A DNA stretch of 64,000 bases from Pleurotus ostreatus/Saccharomyces cerevisiae fusant (taxonomy: Eukaryota > Opisthokonta): NCBI GenBank assembly GCA_024196135.1, contig JAMQCK010000060.1, positions 48,491 to 112,490 on the forward strand. The letters are read 5' to 3'. The position numbers and the translations under genes were made by a program. Below are positions 32,345 to 42,778 of this stretch, one piece after another (position 1 is the first letter of the stretch; each line of letters opens with the position of its first letter). The notes under the pieces were generated by a model. That model saw only the letters and a program-made list of their open reading frames with translations, had not been told where the DNA came from and did no database searches.

Positions 32345-32780
32345 ACGTAAGTCCGACCAGAGTAACGCACGAAAATAAGAGGGCGCAGTCGACGTCGAAG
32401 GAAAGTTGAATTCGCCACATGGCTCGTGCGTGACGAAGACAATTCACGGGGATTGCCGAGCGCACGTGCCGCATTGAACTTTCTCGTTTCGATCCTGTTT
32501 CGATCCCTCTCTTCCCTACCCTCATGGTGCATGGACGCATCTACGACGAGACTGTTCATGTGCTCATCTTATGGCGCTTACTGCTTTCAACATGCCTGAC
32601 TTGCGCGCGAGATGGTATGACTGCTAATAAGCCATAGGCGAAGTCAGTGCCACGGGAATTCGGCTGCTGACACTATTGAGAACGACCATGTTGTACATGC
32701 CTTGGCGGCCTTCATCGCCGTGCTCTCGACCGCCCTACCTACCGCATCCGCTTTTCTCTGAACACCGGTCCTGGGGTGCG
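32345..32780 (-). repeat. Dispersed repeat unit, inverted copy 2
   Basis: Read on the minus strand it matches 28045-28440 (landmarks GAGCACGGCGATGAAGGCCG, CAATAGTGTCAGCAGCCG, CCCGTGGCACTGACTTCGCC, CGGCAATCCCCGTGA). On its right side it is joined to a broken SSP exon and then to tRNA-Ile. Confidence 0.85.
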
Positions 32781-32794
32781 AGGAGGCGGCATGA

Positions 32795-32862
32795 ACGAAG
32801 CTACTGTACTTCTCGCTGTGGAGGTCCAGGTCCCATCTGCCCTTGCCCTCGCTTTGTATGTG
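32795..32862 (-). pseudogene. Fragment of SSP exon 2
   Basis: The minus strand reads GCGAGGGCAAGGGCAGATGG and continues to the GAGAAGTAC region, almost base for base the start of SSP-C exon 2 (from 29457), encoding GEGKGRWDLDLHSEKYS. There is no exon 1, no splice acceptor in register and no downstream half, so it is a non-functional gene piece. It sits about 20 nt from tRNA-Ile. Confidence 0.88.
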
Positions 32863-32882
32863 CTTGTCAGAAAAGTGTCAGA

Positions 32883-32956
32883 GGCCGGTTAGCTCAGTTG
32901 GTTAGAGCGTGGTGCTAATAACGCCAAGGTCGCGGGTTCGACCCCCGTACGGGCCA
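32883..32956 (+). tRNA. tRNA-Ile (anticodon AAU), second copy
   Basis: Identical over all 74 nt to the minus-strand copy at 2557-2630: same AAT anticodon in loop CTAATAA, same T loop TTCGACC, same G-G opposition in the acceptor, no intron. The flanks are unrelated to those of the first copy. T runs at 32977-32980 and 32988-32994 are good RNA polymerase III stop candidates. Confidence 0.97.
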
Positions 32957-32976
32957 TTGAAGTATCGTCGTGTTAG

Positions 32977-32994
32977 TTTTCACTTTCTTTTTTT
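32977..32994 (+). terminator. Candidate Pol III terminator of tRNA-Ile copy 2
   Basis: A TTTT run at 32977-32980 and a run of seven T at 32988-32994, 21-38 nt after the tRNA, the normal distance for Pol III termination. Confidence 0.65.
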
Positions 32995-33389
32995 CTCTTT
33001 CGAGAGCCAGACGACACACACTCAGCGAAAGACAACAACGGATCATATAAACAAGGAGCGTATGCGAGGTCTATGTATGGCCCTGGCCGGCTCGACGGGG
33101 TCAGCAGCGATGTGTACAGCATCTTTTCTACAGGCGGAGAACGGCAAATGAGGGCGCGAAGGGTGTAAGAGGGTGAGAGGAGTAGATGATAAGGGAACAG
33201 CGGGTAAGCAACGAGTACGACGCGAACAGCGAGTCAGAAAGGACAGCAGAAGAACGAAGGGATAACGTAGGGAAGCAAAGAAAGGGCCCGTCGAGGATGA
33301 GGGGGATGGTGACGAATGCGACTCTCCTTCGTCCTTTTGCTCGCGATGAAGCTCCATTCAACGCCGAAGCCACTGGAGTCCCGTCCCCC
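32995..33389. other. Intergenic region between tRNA-Ile and DUF6534 gene
   Basis: No supported gene. Frames on both strands overlap the 3' part of the DUF6534 gene in other phases. Confidence 0.5.
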
Positions 33390-35716
33390 CTACACCATGC
33401 TCCGGTCGCTGCTGCCTTCCCGACTCTCGTCCTTCGCGATGGCACGGTCCCCGAAGGCTGGCGATTCGGGCGCCTTGTAGGATATCTGCGAACGCGAGTC
33501 AGCGACGTCGAGGGCACAAAATAAAAGGTCGAAATCTACCGGCGTCAAGTCTTCCGGCTGCGCGAACGTCAGGTTCGTCTCCACGTCCGTGTCGACCTCC
33601 TTCGTCGTGTCGATCTTGATGGAGATGTTCGTCGTCGTCGGGCGGTGCTGTGGAGTCGTCAGCACGTTGGTCAACTTGTCCCCGCCCTCCTCCGTCTGCC
33701 TCGTCCCTACTCCATGCATCTCCACCGCCAGCCCGCACGATGACCGCACTGACACGTCCGCCCGTCCCTCCTGTGCGTCCACACCCTAGAGACACGGCAC
33801 TCACCCTCGACCCCATCGACATCATCCCCTTCGAGAAGATCGACACATTGTTGTCCTCCGAGCTGTACGCGCCGTCCGCCGACGAGCGGATCGCCTTGCG
33901 CGCGTTGAGCGTCGCGAGCAGCGAGTTCGTGTAGAGGCGGCCCATGCAGAAGAAGAAGGCGATGTACCAGAAGGTGTTGCCAGCGACGGTGATCTGGGGA
34001 GGGGGGTTAGGTTGAAGAAACGGTGGTGGGTTGCAGAAGCGGTGGTGGTTATGAGGGGAGAAGAGTGCATGGGGGAGAAGGATGGCGATGAAGACGCACC
34101 GAGATGAGCGAGCCGACGGCGCACAAACTGCGACTTTCGGATTAGCCGGGATAGGAGAACGAGCGGAAGTCCCGCACCTTGTAAGCATTCCCGTGTTGAC
34201 GGCGAAGATGATCTGGAGAAATCGTTCAATTGACATTCATGATGCACGGCTCGCGACTCACCAGCTTGTTAATGATCGTGTCGGACCTCGAGAACCCTGT
34301 CCGTGACCTATGCAACAAGGTGCAGAGGATGATCGCGATGAGCACGTCGCCGGCCGCCGCAAGCGCGTTGACTGAGACCGAGAGGCCCTGGGAGGTAGAG
34401 GTTAGTGCACACGCATATGAGGTTTGAAAAAAGGGTGGCCAGAGCGCATATATGCGCTCAAAACTGGGATGTGTGCCGCTTTTCTCTGTCGTGAACAACC
34501 TCACCTGTAGTTCTGCCAACTCGGCGAACGTATTTAAATGAAGGCTGTTCAATGATCAACGACGGACGCGGGCGGCCGAGAAGAAGAGATGACATACGCG
34601 AGGGAGGCGAATACTGGACCACCGGTTAGCGAGGTCAAGCGAGCGTATGCGGTAGGATGACTTACCGAGACAGCAACCTGGCGGAGGCGATCGTGAAAGG
34701 TGAGCCAACTGCGGCAAATTGGAGCCTGCTTCCACTCACAGAACTCGGCGAAGATGAAAACGCACTGTGGACCCGTCAGCGGAAATTGCGAGCGAGCTTC
34801 GAAATACTTACGACTATTGAGGTCAACCAGACGTTCTTGTTGCTTACTGGATAGCATCTAGTAAGTGGGTATCAACGTAATCGAAGGGAAATAGTACGCA
34901 CAACGCCATATCCTCAACGCCAAGAACCCTTGCACCAGAAAGCCCGTGAAGCCATTGAAATAGACCTCGACTAGGAGACTCCTGCATGGGCGAGAAGAGG
35001 CGTCAGCTTTGTGCTCGATCGCGAAGGGGTGCGCTCCGCAAGGTGGGAGTTTGTTCGGATCGAAAGCGATGTCCTCGGTAGGGCAGAGGGCCAGTAAAAC
35101 AGACGCGGGCCTAGCGAACCACGCACCATACTAGCTCGCCGATGGTGACTGCACTCCCGTAGTTCGCGATCACGTAGTAGTATACTGCCAGAGGCGAGCA
35201 TCAGCGTCGATCCTCCCGAACGAAAGTAGGCGCCCGCGCCATCCCATCAGACCAGCCGATACGTACCCGTATACGAGATGAGCGCCTGGTGTACGGTGTC
35301 GAGGAACAGGACTGCCGTCACCTGGGCGATCTTAGTATGGGATCCACGAGTCGGCGATTACGAGGGAGGGGACGAGGCTCGGTGATCAAGGAAGATGGGG
35401 TACGTACGAGGGAGACGGTGTGCCAGGCGTCGCGATGGTGGGTGAAGTAGTACCATGTTTGCACGATGGAGACTGGAGAGATCGGTGAGCGCGGTCGCTA
35501 GACATGGAGGGCAGGGGAGAAGCGTACCTCCGTGAAGACTGCAAGACACGCGTGAGTAACAGTCGCGGTAGGAAAATATGAGAGAACGCACAGCCCAGCG
35601 ATGATACAGCCAATGAAGGCGGCGCCCATCCTGCAGATCGATGAGCCTCCGTATGTTCTTCACTGCAGACACACCACTCACGTATCATGAAGGGCAAGTT
35701 GGACCGCGGCCGACAT
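33390..35716 (-). CDS. DUF6534 family multi-pass membrane protein
   Basis: Basidiomycete-expanded integral membrane family with about seven helices; function unknown. The ATG at 35716 gives MSAAVQLALHDT, joined across an intron to MGAAFIGCIIAG. Further small exons carry HHRDAWHTVSLV, AVLFLDTVHQALISYT, YYYVIANYGSAVTIGELVW, SLLVEVYFNGFTGFLVQGFL, CVFIFAEFCEWKQAP and AFVNTG-type hydrophobic stretches. The diagnostic C-terminal segment is FWYIAFFFCMGRLYTNSLLATLNARK (shown here in part: MGRLYTNSLLATLNARK, about 33880-33945), then an acidic/Thr-rich cytoplasmic tail (ISIKIDTTKEVDTDVETN). At least eight introns are implied and several boundaries are provisional. Identification rests on the MGRLYTNSLLATLNAR signature. 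Confidence 0.78.
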
Positions 35717-37149
35717 GGTACGCTCCCGTGGTCTCGAAAAGAACAAAAAAGAGTGAACGAGGCGAGAGCACGAGCGAAGGGGAATCAAGCGAGGCTCAAG
35801 AGGCTCAAAAGGAATCAAGCGAGGGGCGCAAGGAAAATCGCGCGCGCCGCCATAAATAACGGCACTTTAGCTCGCGCCGGGGGCTTCCTTGGCGACCCGT
35901 GCGCTGTCCGCGGTGAGGTAAGGCTGCCTTCCGGGTGGAACGTCGCGCGCGTTCGCGTCCGGGCTCGGTGGTACGGAGGCGATAGAAGGCGCTGTACTTA
36001 CGAGAGGATTTGCAGGCGCAGGGGGAGCGTCGCTCCGGTGGATCTGGGGGGCTTTGGAGCTGGACTTTCTTTGTACTTTGGACCTACAGGTGAAGGGAAG
36101 GAGCCCTCCGAAAATGAAGGCACGGACGCCGCTGGAGTGTCTGCTGACCGGGAAAGCTTGTCGGGCTGGCTGGTTAGACATTGGTGCATTCAAAAGGTAG
36201 ACACAAGCTCTGAATACAGGCTAGCCTGATAGCTGTCGCTTTGACTTACGGAAAGAGTCGCCTGCGTCGCTTGCATGGAGATGGGCTTGTCGTATTCGGT
36301 GGAGCAGGGGAACGCAGGCGGATAGTCACGCCTGTCGTCGGGACGGTACGAGGGCCACTTTGAGGGCGCTGCTGCCTGTCAAGAAGCTTTGAGGTCCGCT
36401 CGACCGGATTTACTGGTCCCGCGGAGTTCAAAGATACGAGAACCATCGATAGGCGCGTCAAAATTGAAAGACAGCCTCGTTGCACCGTCATGAGAGTAGG
36501 AAACAAGGGATGCGGGACGGAAAGTTGATCTTGTGGGAGTCTGCACGTGCGTCTCGGCAATTCCCGATAGTTGTTTTCGGCCGTGTGGCGCGCTTGGGTT
36601 CAGCCACGACCGTCTCTCGTCCTCCTCGTTCTGCACTACGGTCTCCTCGTTCTACGCTACCTCCACAAGATACTCGTCCGCGTGTCTCTGACTACCCTCA
36701 ATCCCCGCTGTGGCCCACCTAAAGTCTCCTGGACGACTGACTAAATGGCCTCCGCGATAGTGAATGGCGATCCGCCAAATTGCTAGCTCGTTTAGTTCGT
36801 GCTGACTGCGGGCCGCTGTCTTCTTACGTCTTTCGAAATTCTGGCTTGTGGGCACTCTGAGCGAGTGTATGACGCATGATAGGCGACCGATTTTGCCTGA
36901 ATATCACGGCAAGTTCTCGCTCCGGTCTCATTTATTTCGCCTTCTCCCTTGCGACTCGGATTTCTCATACGCGGAAGAAACAATTATATGCTGGAAGAAA
37001 CACGGAAGAAGACGTGGTCTTCGCTTCTGCGTCCTTACCGGAATTACTGTCGCGCCAAACAGTGCTCAACAATCAACAAAACTTGCCTAATCGGGAATAT
37101 CCACGAGGATGGGCCTGCTGGTCTTGATTCTTGACGTTCTTCTCTTCGC
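35717..37149. other. Gene-poor region with a diverged third repeat copy
   Basis: The DUF6534 promoter is at the left end. At about 36475-36620 a diverged, plus-oriented relative of the 28045 repeat is visible (GGACGGAAAGTT, GCACGTGCG, CTCGGCAATTCCCG). Overlapping frames on both strands at 35687-36229 are unsupported. No gene is seen. Confidence 0.5.
36475..36620 (+). repeat. Dispersed repeat unit, diverged copy 3
   Basis: This aligns by eye with 28280-28400: TTGCACCGTCATGAGAGTAGG versus ATGCACCATGAAGGTGGGAAG, then GGACGGAAAGTT and CGGCAATTCCCG. It lies upstream of SSP-D in the same relative order as copy 1 upstream of SSP-C. Confidence 0.55.
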
Positions 37150-37564
37150 GATTTCAGGTGCTTTTTCTCAGGACGAAGGTGCCCTAGTATGCCTGGATTG
37201 CCGCTGGCCCAGTCAAGTCTCATAGCGACTGCTCTCACATTCTCGCAAACCACCGAGCTCAAATAACGGTCACGGTACTCAATAGCGGCCATGGCAAGGC
37301 GACAGATCTCTCGATCTCGACGTCGCGCAGATTACTCGCCGGCTCAGTAACAATGAACGGACACGAGTGATCAGCACCGCCAACAGGAACGGAAGGCCGG
37401 CATGAAACGGGTGCCAACCAGCGAGGGTAACGAGTTCATATATGCAGGCCGCTCGCTAAGTCGACTAAAGGTCGTATATAAGATGTCCCCAAATTCCTTG
37501 ACGTACACCACACCTAAAGCTCTATCACAGTCTCCCTCTTGCCTCCCAGCTCTCACCAAACACC
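37150..37564 (+). repeat. Duplicated upstream segment of SSP-D (partner 28605-29009)
   Basis: It has the same ordered landmarks as upstream of SSP-C, including TACTCAATAGCGGCCATGGC, GATCTCTCGATCTCGACGTC, GCGCAGAT and GCCAACAGGAACGG. It contains a TATATAAG box at 37475-37482. Confidence 0.85.
37475..37482 (+). promoter_or_regulatory. TATA-like box of SSP-D
   Basis: TATATAAG, 83-90 nt before the SSP-D start, matching the position in SSP-C. Confidence 0.6.
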
Positions 37565-38031
37565 ATGTTCGTCCCCGCCCTCGCCCTCCTCTCCGGCCTC
37601 ACCCTCGCCAGCGCCGCCGGCCTCCGCTCCGCCTTCACCTCCGAACACGGGCAGAACCAGGGTGACTGGCTCCTCCATCAGGCCACCCCCTCCGGCCTCG
37701 TCCTCGGCGGCGCCGTCACCGACCAGCTCACCATCTCCGCCAAGGTCGAGAGCGGCGAGCTCGTGATGACGTGCCCGTACCAGGGCTACCAGGCCGTGCT
37801 CGTCGCCGTGCCGGACTCGGACCCGGTCGCGTACGAGGTGCAGTTTGTGAACTCGTTCAGCGATCTGCCGGCGCGGGCGATCTTTGGGGGGTGGAGCCTG
37901 TCGGACGATAGGACGGGGATTGCGAATGAGAACTTCACGAAGGTGGTGAACGTGGTGAGTAGGCTGTCGACGAGTATGGCGCACGGTGAGCTGACGGCGG
38001 CCCTCAGTTCGGCGTTCGTAAAGGCGGTTAA
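37565..38031 (+). pseudogene. Small secreted protein SSP-D, truncated in exon 2
   Basis: Exon 1 (37565-37954) is almost identical to SSP-C (signal MFVPALALLSGLTLASAAG; GDWLLHQATPSGLVLGG; WSLSDDRTGIANENFTKVVN). The intron and its acceptor (ending CCCTCAG at 38007) are also conserved. Only six bases of exon 2, TTCGGC, match SSP-C, and then the sequence becomes unrelated. Splicing would give a tail of FGVRKGG and a stop at 38029-38031, about 137 aa in total, lacking the conserved Trp/Tyr-rich second exon and terminal Cys. Without splicing a longer frame runs to 38251, but its tail resembles nothing. It is probably a recent duplicate whose breakpoint removed exon 2. It could still make a short secreted product. 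Confidence 0.8.
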
Positions 38032-38174
38032 TTGTCCTCATTATCGTGCACGTATTGTACGAAGATGTATGTATACTCCCAGAGGTATGTGCTTAGGCTT
38101 CTGTACGACATGTACTAAAATGTTTGGCTCCTATTCTCCTAATCAGCACAAAGGTGCCCATTATAATAGCTGCA

Positions 38175-39739
38175 TCATGCCGTACTATCTCTGGGATCGA
38201 GCTGGAGCGCCAAAGGTGCAAAGTCGACAAAACTACGGTAGGTCGCCATGACCTGGCCCCATGCATGCACATACGACGTCGGGCCGGCCGTTGACGAGAT
38301 GCGCGAGATAGAGGGGAAGATTGTGCCCAGAAAGGAGGCAATTCTGGGCTCTTGTCCGGCAATTATCGGCGAACTTAGGACGTCGAGGTGATGGAGGTTG
38401 CGGTGGACCAGGCCGAACTTTTTTCTGGGAGTGGGGATGATGCTTCCTCGCAGCGCGATAGTGAGTCGCTCTAGACGCTTGCAGTACCGCGCGAAGTGAA
38501 CGAGTCCTTCGAGCGTGCAGCGTGTCGTACTGGCCAGATGGCCCCGTAGACAGAGCGTGCGAACCTGCGGCCAGGCTTGCGCTATGGCCTGGAGATCATT
38601 GTCGTCAATGTCAAGCGTGCTAGGAACGGATATGTTGCAGTGGCAGAGCCACTCGAAAGCGAGCAAAGGCTGAAAGTCTTTGAGAGCGATGACAGGATCG
38701 TGCGATTGATACGTGGGAGAGAGAAGGGCGTCCAGCTCAGGCTCGAGTACGATGTTCTCCAGAGCGTACATGATGCAGCGACTTTGCACAGCGCGGCACA
38801 AGTCACTAAGACGCGATACACCATAGTACGCCCTGACATGTAGTTCTGACATATCAAGACGCGTCATGGTTGGAAATGTATCAAGACAGAGCTTGACATT
38901 CAACAGACCGATGCCTTGAAGGCGCAGATTCCTCAGCGGAAGCCTGTGTCGCCTCTTGAGCTGCAAGGATGGTATAGGGAGGAAAGCCCAGGAGAGGCAG
39001 CTCAAAGCAAGAGTCTCAAGATGAGGCAGACTTATCGCAGCATCCACCACGTCTTCCTCAATTTGTCCCGTAAGCGACAACGCCTGTAAGCTATCCCAGT
39101 CTGCCAGTATGTCCGCGACAGGCCATAGAGTAGACTTTCGAGACAGCTTTAAGGAGAACTCTCTGATACGGCTCGAGTCCCGGGTCCTCAGCATGGCCAG
39201 AGCGGTGATCTCCCTCCTCTCCAGCCGCGCAGTGGAGTCGTGCGAGTCGACCATAGTGACAGCGAGGGAAAGAAGCGTATGAGGTATCAGTCGATGCAAG
39301 CAAGGCGCGTACACCGACGGGCCGTTATAATCGAGGCGACGTAAGCTGGGAAAGAGGTCATCGTCCCCCAGCGCGACAAGTATTTGCTCCAAGGTCGACG
39401 GAGAAAGATGGCTGGGCAGCGCCGGCACGGTAAGGCGCCGAACAAAGGCGCCGTAGTATCGGATGCGCTCGACGTCCCTGGGGAGGATGTACGCTGGATC
39501 TACCTCCGACAGCCTCAGTAGGTTGACAATCAGCTTAGCGCGCGACTTACCTCTGGTCCCCTTTTAGAGTTGGGCAAAAGCATCGCGAGGGGCTTGAAGT
39601 CCTTCAACTCGTACCAAAGGATCTCCAAGGCTGCCGCAGATAGCGCCTTACATGATGTTGCGAGCGCTACGAGCGTCGTTGGTGGGAGCTGCTTGAAGAT
39701 GATGGCGCGGAGCTCCGTCGTGCGGAGGGCGGCGTGCAT
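38175..39739 (-). CDS. F-box protein with LRR-like repeats, paralogue 1, 505 aa
   Basis: Predicted SCF ubiquitin-ligase adaptor: the F-box binds Skp1 and the C-terminal part selects an unknown target. Exon 1 (39551-39739, 189 nt) carries the F-box-like helix set (LRTTELRAIIFKQLPPTTLV, ALATSCKALSAAALEILWYE). Exon 2 (38175-39503) has irregular leucine-rich strands: LFPSLRRLDYNGPSVYAPCL, LQALSLTGQIEEDVVDAAI, LTIALRG, and the shared core NDLQAIAQAWPQVRTLCLRG followed by STTRCTLEGLVHFARYC. The acceptor at 39504 was chosen to keep frame and to start at VDPAYILPRDVERIRYYG, matching the paralogues. It is convergent with truncated SSP-D. Confidence 0.82.
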
Positions 39740-40133
39740 GTTTGGAGGGACGACTGCAGCGCGGAGTTAATCGCTGAGTACAAAGTGATGATTATGGCGA
39801 CTCACGAAGGGCAGATGAGCGCGGCAAGATAGGCGGGGTCGTAGAAGTTAATTGATGATGGCGGGCGGAGGAAAGTTGCATCTCAAGCCTAGGACAAAGG
39901 CCCCCGCCCGTCAAAGAGACCCGCGAGGCAGATTCACCATACTAGGTAATCGCCCTGCACGTGAACGGGGGCGCGCGCGTGCCCTCTCACCGAACCCGCC
40001 TTTCATCAGCCAGAAGCTCGCTAGAGGCTGAGGACTTGCAAGGAGCGTCCATTACACGGTCATGTACTGCACTCTGTACAGACGAACTGTCTAGTAAGTA
40101 TGTAGATGCGTTGTACACCTGGTAAGTGGCGTT
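39740..40133. other. Intergenic region between F-box gene 1 and STT3
   Basis: It contains the F-box gene promoter and the STT3 3' flank. No coding feature is seen. Confidence 0.5.
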
Positions 40134-42778
40134 TTACGCCGCGAGCGCCCGCCTCCGCGACGTCGGCTTCGTCCGCTTGCGCTTCTTTCCGTTGTCGAAC
40201 GCGTTCGCGCTCTTCAGGTCGCGGCCCAGCGGGTCCTCCTTCTTGACCTGGTAGATGCGGACGATCCAGTTTTCTGAGGTGAAGGCTTCCTCTGCGGGAG
40301 ATGTGAGTGCTTGTGAGGAAGAGGTGCGTGAGGGGAAGTGACGTACCGAGATAGTCGAGCGTCGGGCCCTGTTTGGGGATGACTTGTCCACGAACACGGT
40401 CTACAGCCTGGTGCGTGCCGAAGAGCTCAGGGAACCTGTCATCGTATCAGCACCAGCGACGAACAAGGAGTGCGAAGCTACTTGCCTGTAGTAGGTCATC
40501 TTGTACATCAGGCTGTTCTTCATCGTTGGCGACGCGCGCTCGTCGACACGGTACTCGCCACGGTCGAAGTAGTTTGGCTCCTGGATCTCCTCCGGCCACA
40601 CGCCCTGCGCAATGCGCACCATCCACAAGAACTTGTTGATATCATCGCCCGAGTAGCCAATCAAACCCCCGAAGATGATGAGCACATAGTCCACATCATG
40701 CTTGCGCAAAATCGGATACGCGACCTCCTCCGAGCTCGACATCGCCTTGCCCACCGTCGCAATGTGCGTGTTGTTCCACGTGTTGTTGTCGACAAGCGTC
40801 GTGCGGTCCGCCATGCCCGCGATCTGGTACCCGTAGTCCCACCAGGACATGACGACGGACTCCTGCGGCGTGTTCTGGCGCAGCCAGTAGTACGCCTCGC
40901 GGAAGTCGTCGATGATGTGCTTGCTGCCGTCCTGGTTCTGCGTGGAGAGCACGACGGAGGGCGAGGAGTACGCGTTCGAGGTGACCCACGTGCAGTGCTG
41001 GACGAAGAGGAGCAGCATGAGGATGGTGTTCATGATGACGGGGGCGCGCGCGGGGATGCCCACGACGAGGCCGGAGGTGGAGGTGCTGGCCTTCTTGGTG
41101 ACGTTGATGATGGTGTTGAAGACGCTGCCCTGGTCGGAGGAGGCAGCAGCGGCGGCGGCCTTCTTCGCCTTCTGCTTGCTGGGAGTACCGGTCGCGGGCG
41201 CGCTCTTCATGGGCGATGTCACGTCGTCAACAGCAGCCGGAACATCCTCATCCTCAACGGGGTCTGCCTGCGCCATGTCGAGGTAGACGTCGATGAGCGA
41301 CGAGAACGCGACGGCGGCGGACACGCAAATGACCGGGGTGAGCGTGAGCATCAGCCTGACCATGACGCCCGCGAAGTAGCTCGCCACGACGGCGTAGATG
41401 ATGACGAAGACGTGCTCGTCGCGCAGCGCGCGGAAGCACATGAAGACGCCCGCGGGGAAGAGGAAGATGAGCATCTGCTGGTCCATGAAGAACGACGGCC
41501 AGGCGGTCGGCTGGTGCTCCGACACGGACGCGATGATGGGGATGTACTTCTTGGCATATCCGGTGTCCCAGAGGGAATAGAAGCGGCCCGTCCATGGAGC
41601 GATCCAGCCCTTGTATGTCAGGAAGACGAACGCGCTGGCGCCGAGGACACCCATCGCGACAAGGGAGAAGAAGAGGATGTCCTTGAACTGCTTCGAGGAG
41701 ACGTGCGAGCGGACGAGCTGCGCGAATGCGACGAGCTGGAGCAGACCGAAGACACCGAGCGCACCCATGTGTTCGCTGGTTTTCACAGGTTGGAAGCCGA
41801 CGAAGGGTACCTGCATACTTGCGAGCGTGCCGATAGCATACCAGGAGGAGTAGCCGACGTAGAGACGACTGCTGTACCGGCCCATGAGGATGAGCGCGAG
41901 GGCGTGAAGCGGAATCATGTTGGTGATGAAAGCGTAACCGCCCCATGCCGCCACCATGTAGAAGTAGAAGACGGCAGCGAGCGTGCCAAAGAGCGCGCTG
42001 CCCTGCTTCAAAGCCTTGATCCAGCAGTAGAAGGTGAACATGAGGAGGAAGATGGCGATGGCTTCGTTGTCGTACGAGCCGGCGACGGAGCGAGAGATGT
42101 AGCCGGGGACGATGCCAATAAAGGCCGCCGCGAGCAGGCCGGCGCTCTCGTCCTTCATTTCCTTGGTAAACCTGAGGGGGATGAGGCGCGTGTAGGGTAG
42201 CTCGAGAGGGAACTCACATGTAGGTCGCCCACGCCGTGAGAGCACTGAAGCCGGGGGCGAGGAGGACACAGATGTTACGGATATCAACGGGGAGGTTGAT
42301 GGCCTTCAAGAAGTTGTAGATGACGCCGCTAGTCGCCATAAGACCTGGGTACACGGTACCGCCAACGACACGGCCGAGGGGATACCATGCCGTGGGGTCG
42401 AACCAGTTCCAAAATTCCTGTAGGAGGTCAGTACAGATATGACGATGAGCAACGTGTAACACGCACATAGAAGCCCTTGAAAGCTAGCACCCTGCTCGCC
42501 CGGCTGCATACGGTCAGCGTCGCGTTACTTCTTCGTTCCCCACACTCACTAGTTGAACCAAGGATCACTGTAAGGTACATGAGCATCAGTCTGTCCCCCT
42601 TCGGCGAGAGTACTCACAATTCGTGGATGATACTCTCATAGTTGATGACCGCGAACAAGCGCGAGGCTATAGCCGCGCCCGAGATGAGGGCGAAGGCGAC
42701 GATGCGCAGCAACGACGCGGTGTTGTTCACCGTCGCCTTCGAGAGGTCGGTAGGGAGCGGAAGTGCGAGCTTGGTCAT
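40134..42778 (-). CDS. STT3: Oligosaccharyltransferase catalytic subunit STT3
   Basis: ER membrane enzyme that transfers Glc3Man9GlcNAc2 from dolichol diphosphate to Asn-X-Ser/Thr sequons. The start ATG at 42778 gives MTKLALPLPTDL. Small 5' exons are 42618-42778, 42550-42567, and 42467-42503; a larger exon set follows. Key elements: the first Asp motif FDPWFNYRASRVLAFKGFYE (residues about 54-73), many membrane helices (GIVPGYISRSVAGSYDNEAI, AAVFYFYMVAAWGGYAFI, LMLTLTPVICVSAAVAF), the WWDYG acceptor-binding motif (VVMSWWDYGYQIAGM), DNNTWNNTHIATVGKAM, and a basic C-terminus (KKRKRTKPTSRRRALAA) with a DFREAYYWLRQNTP lumenal start. The long plus-strand frame at 40470-42200 is a shadow. Very confident. 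Confidence 0.96.
42550..42567 (-). other. 18-nt microexon of STT3 encoding the first catalytic Asp motif
   Basis: On the minus strand, acceptor TTACAG precedes and donor GTGAGT follows these 18 bases. They complete codons on both sides to give E-FDPWFN-YRASRV; the Asp of DPW is a metal or acceptor-binding catalytic residue in the STT3 family. Confidence 0.92.

Noticed and set aside
35687..36229. 180-codon plus-strand frame and overlapping minus-strand frames
   Set aside because: The frames overlap on opposite strands, are Arg- or Ser/Pro-rich, and lack motifs; the left part overlaps the start of the DUF6534 gene.
40470..42200. 576-codon plus-strand open frame opposite STT3
   Set aside because: It is an exact antisense shadow of STT3 coding exons; its product is an Arg/Glu/Asp-rich string without domains, as expected from codon bias in GC-rich DNA.
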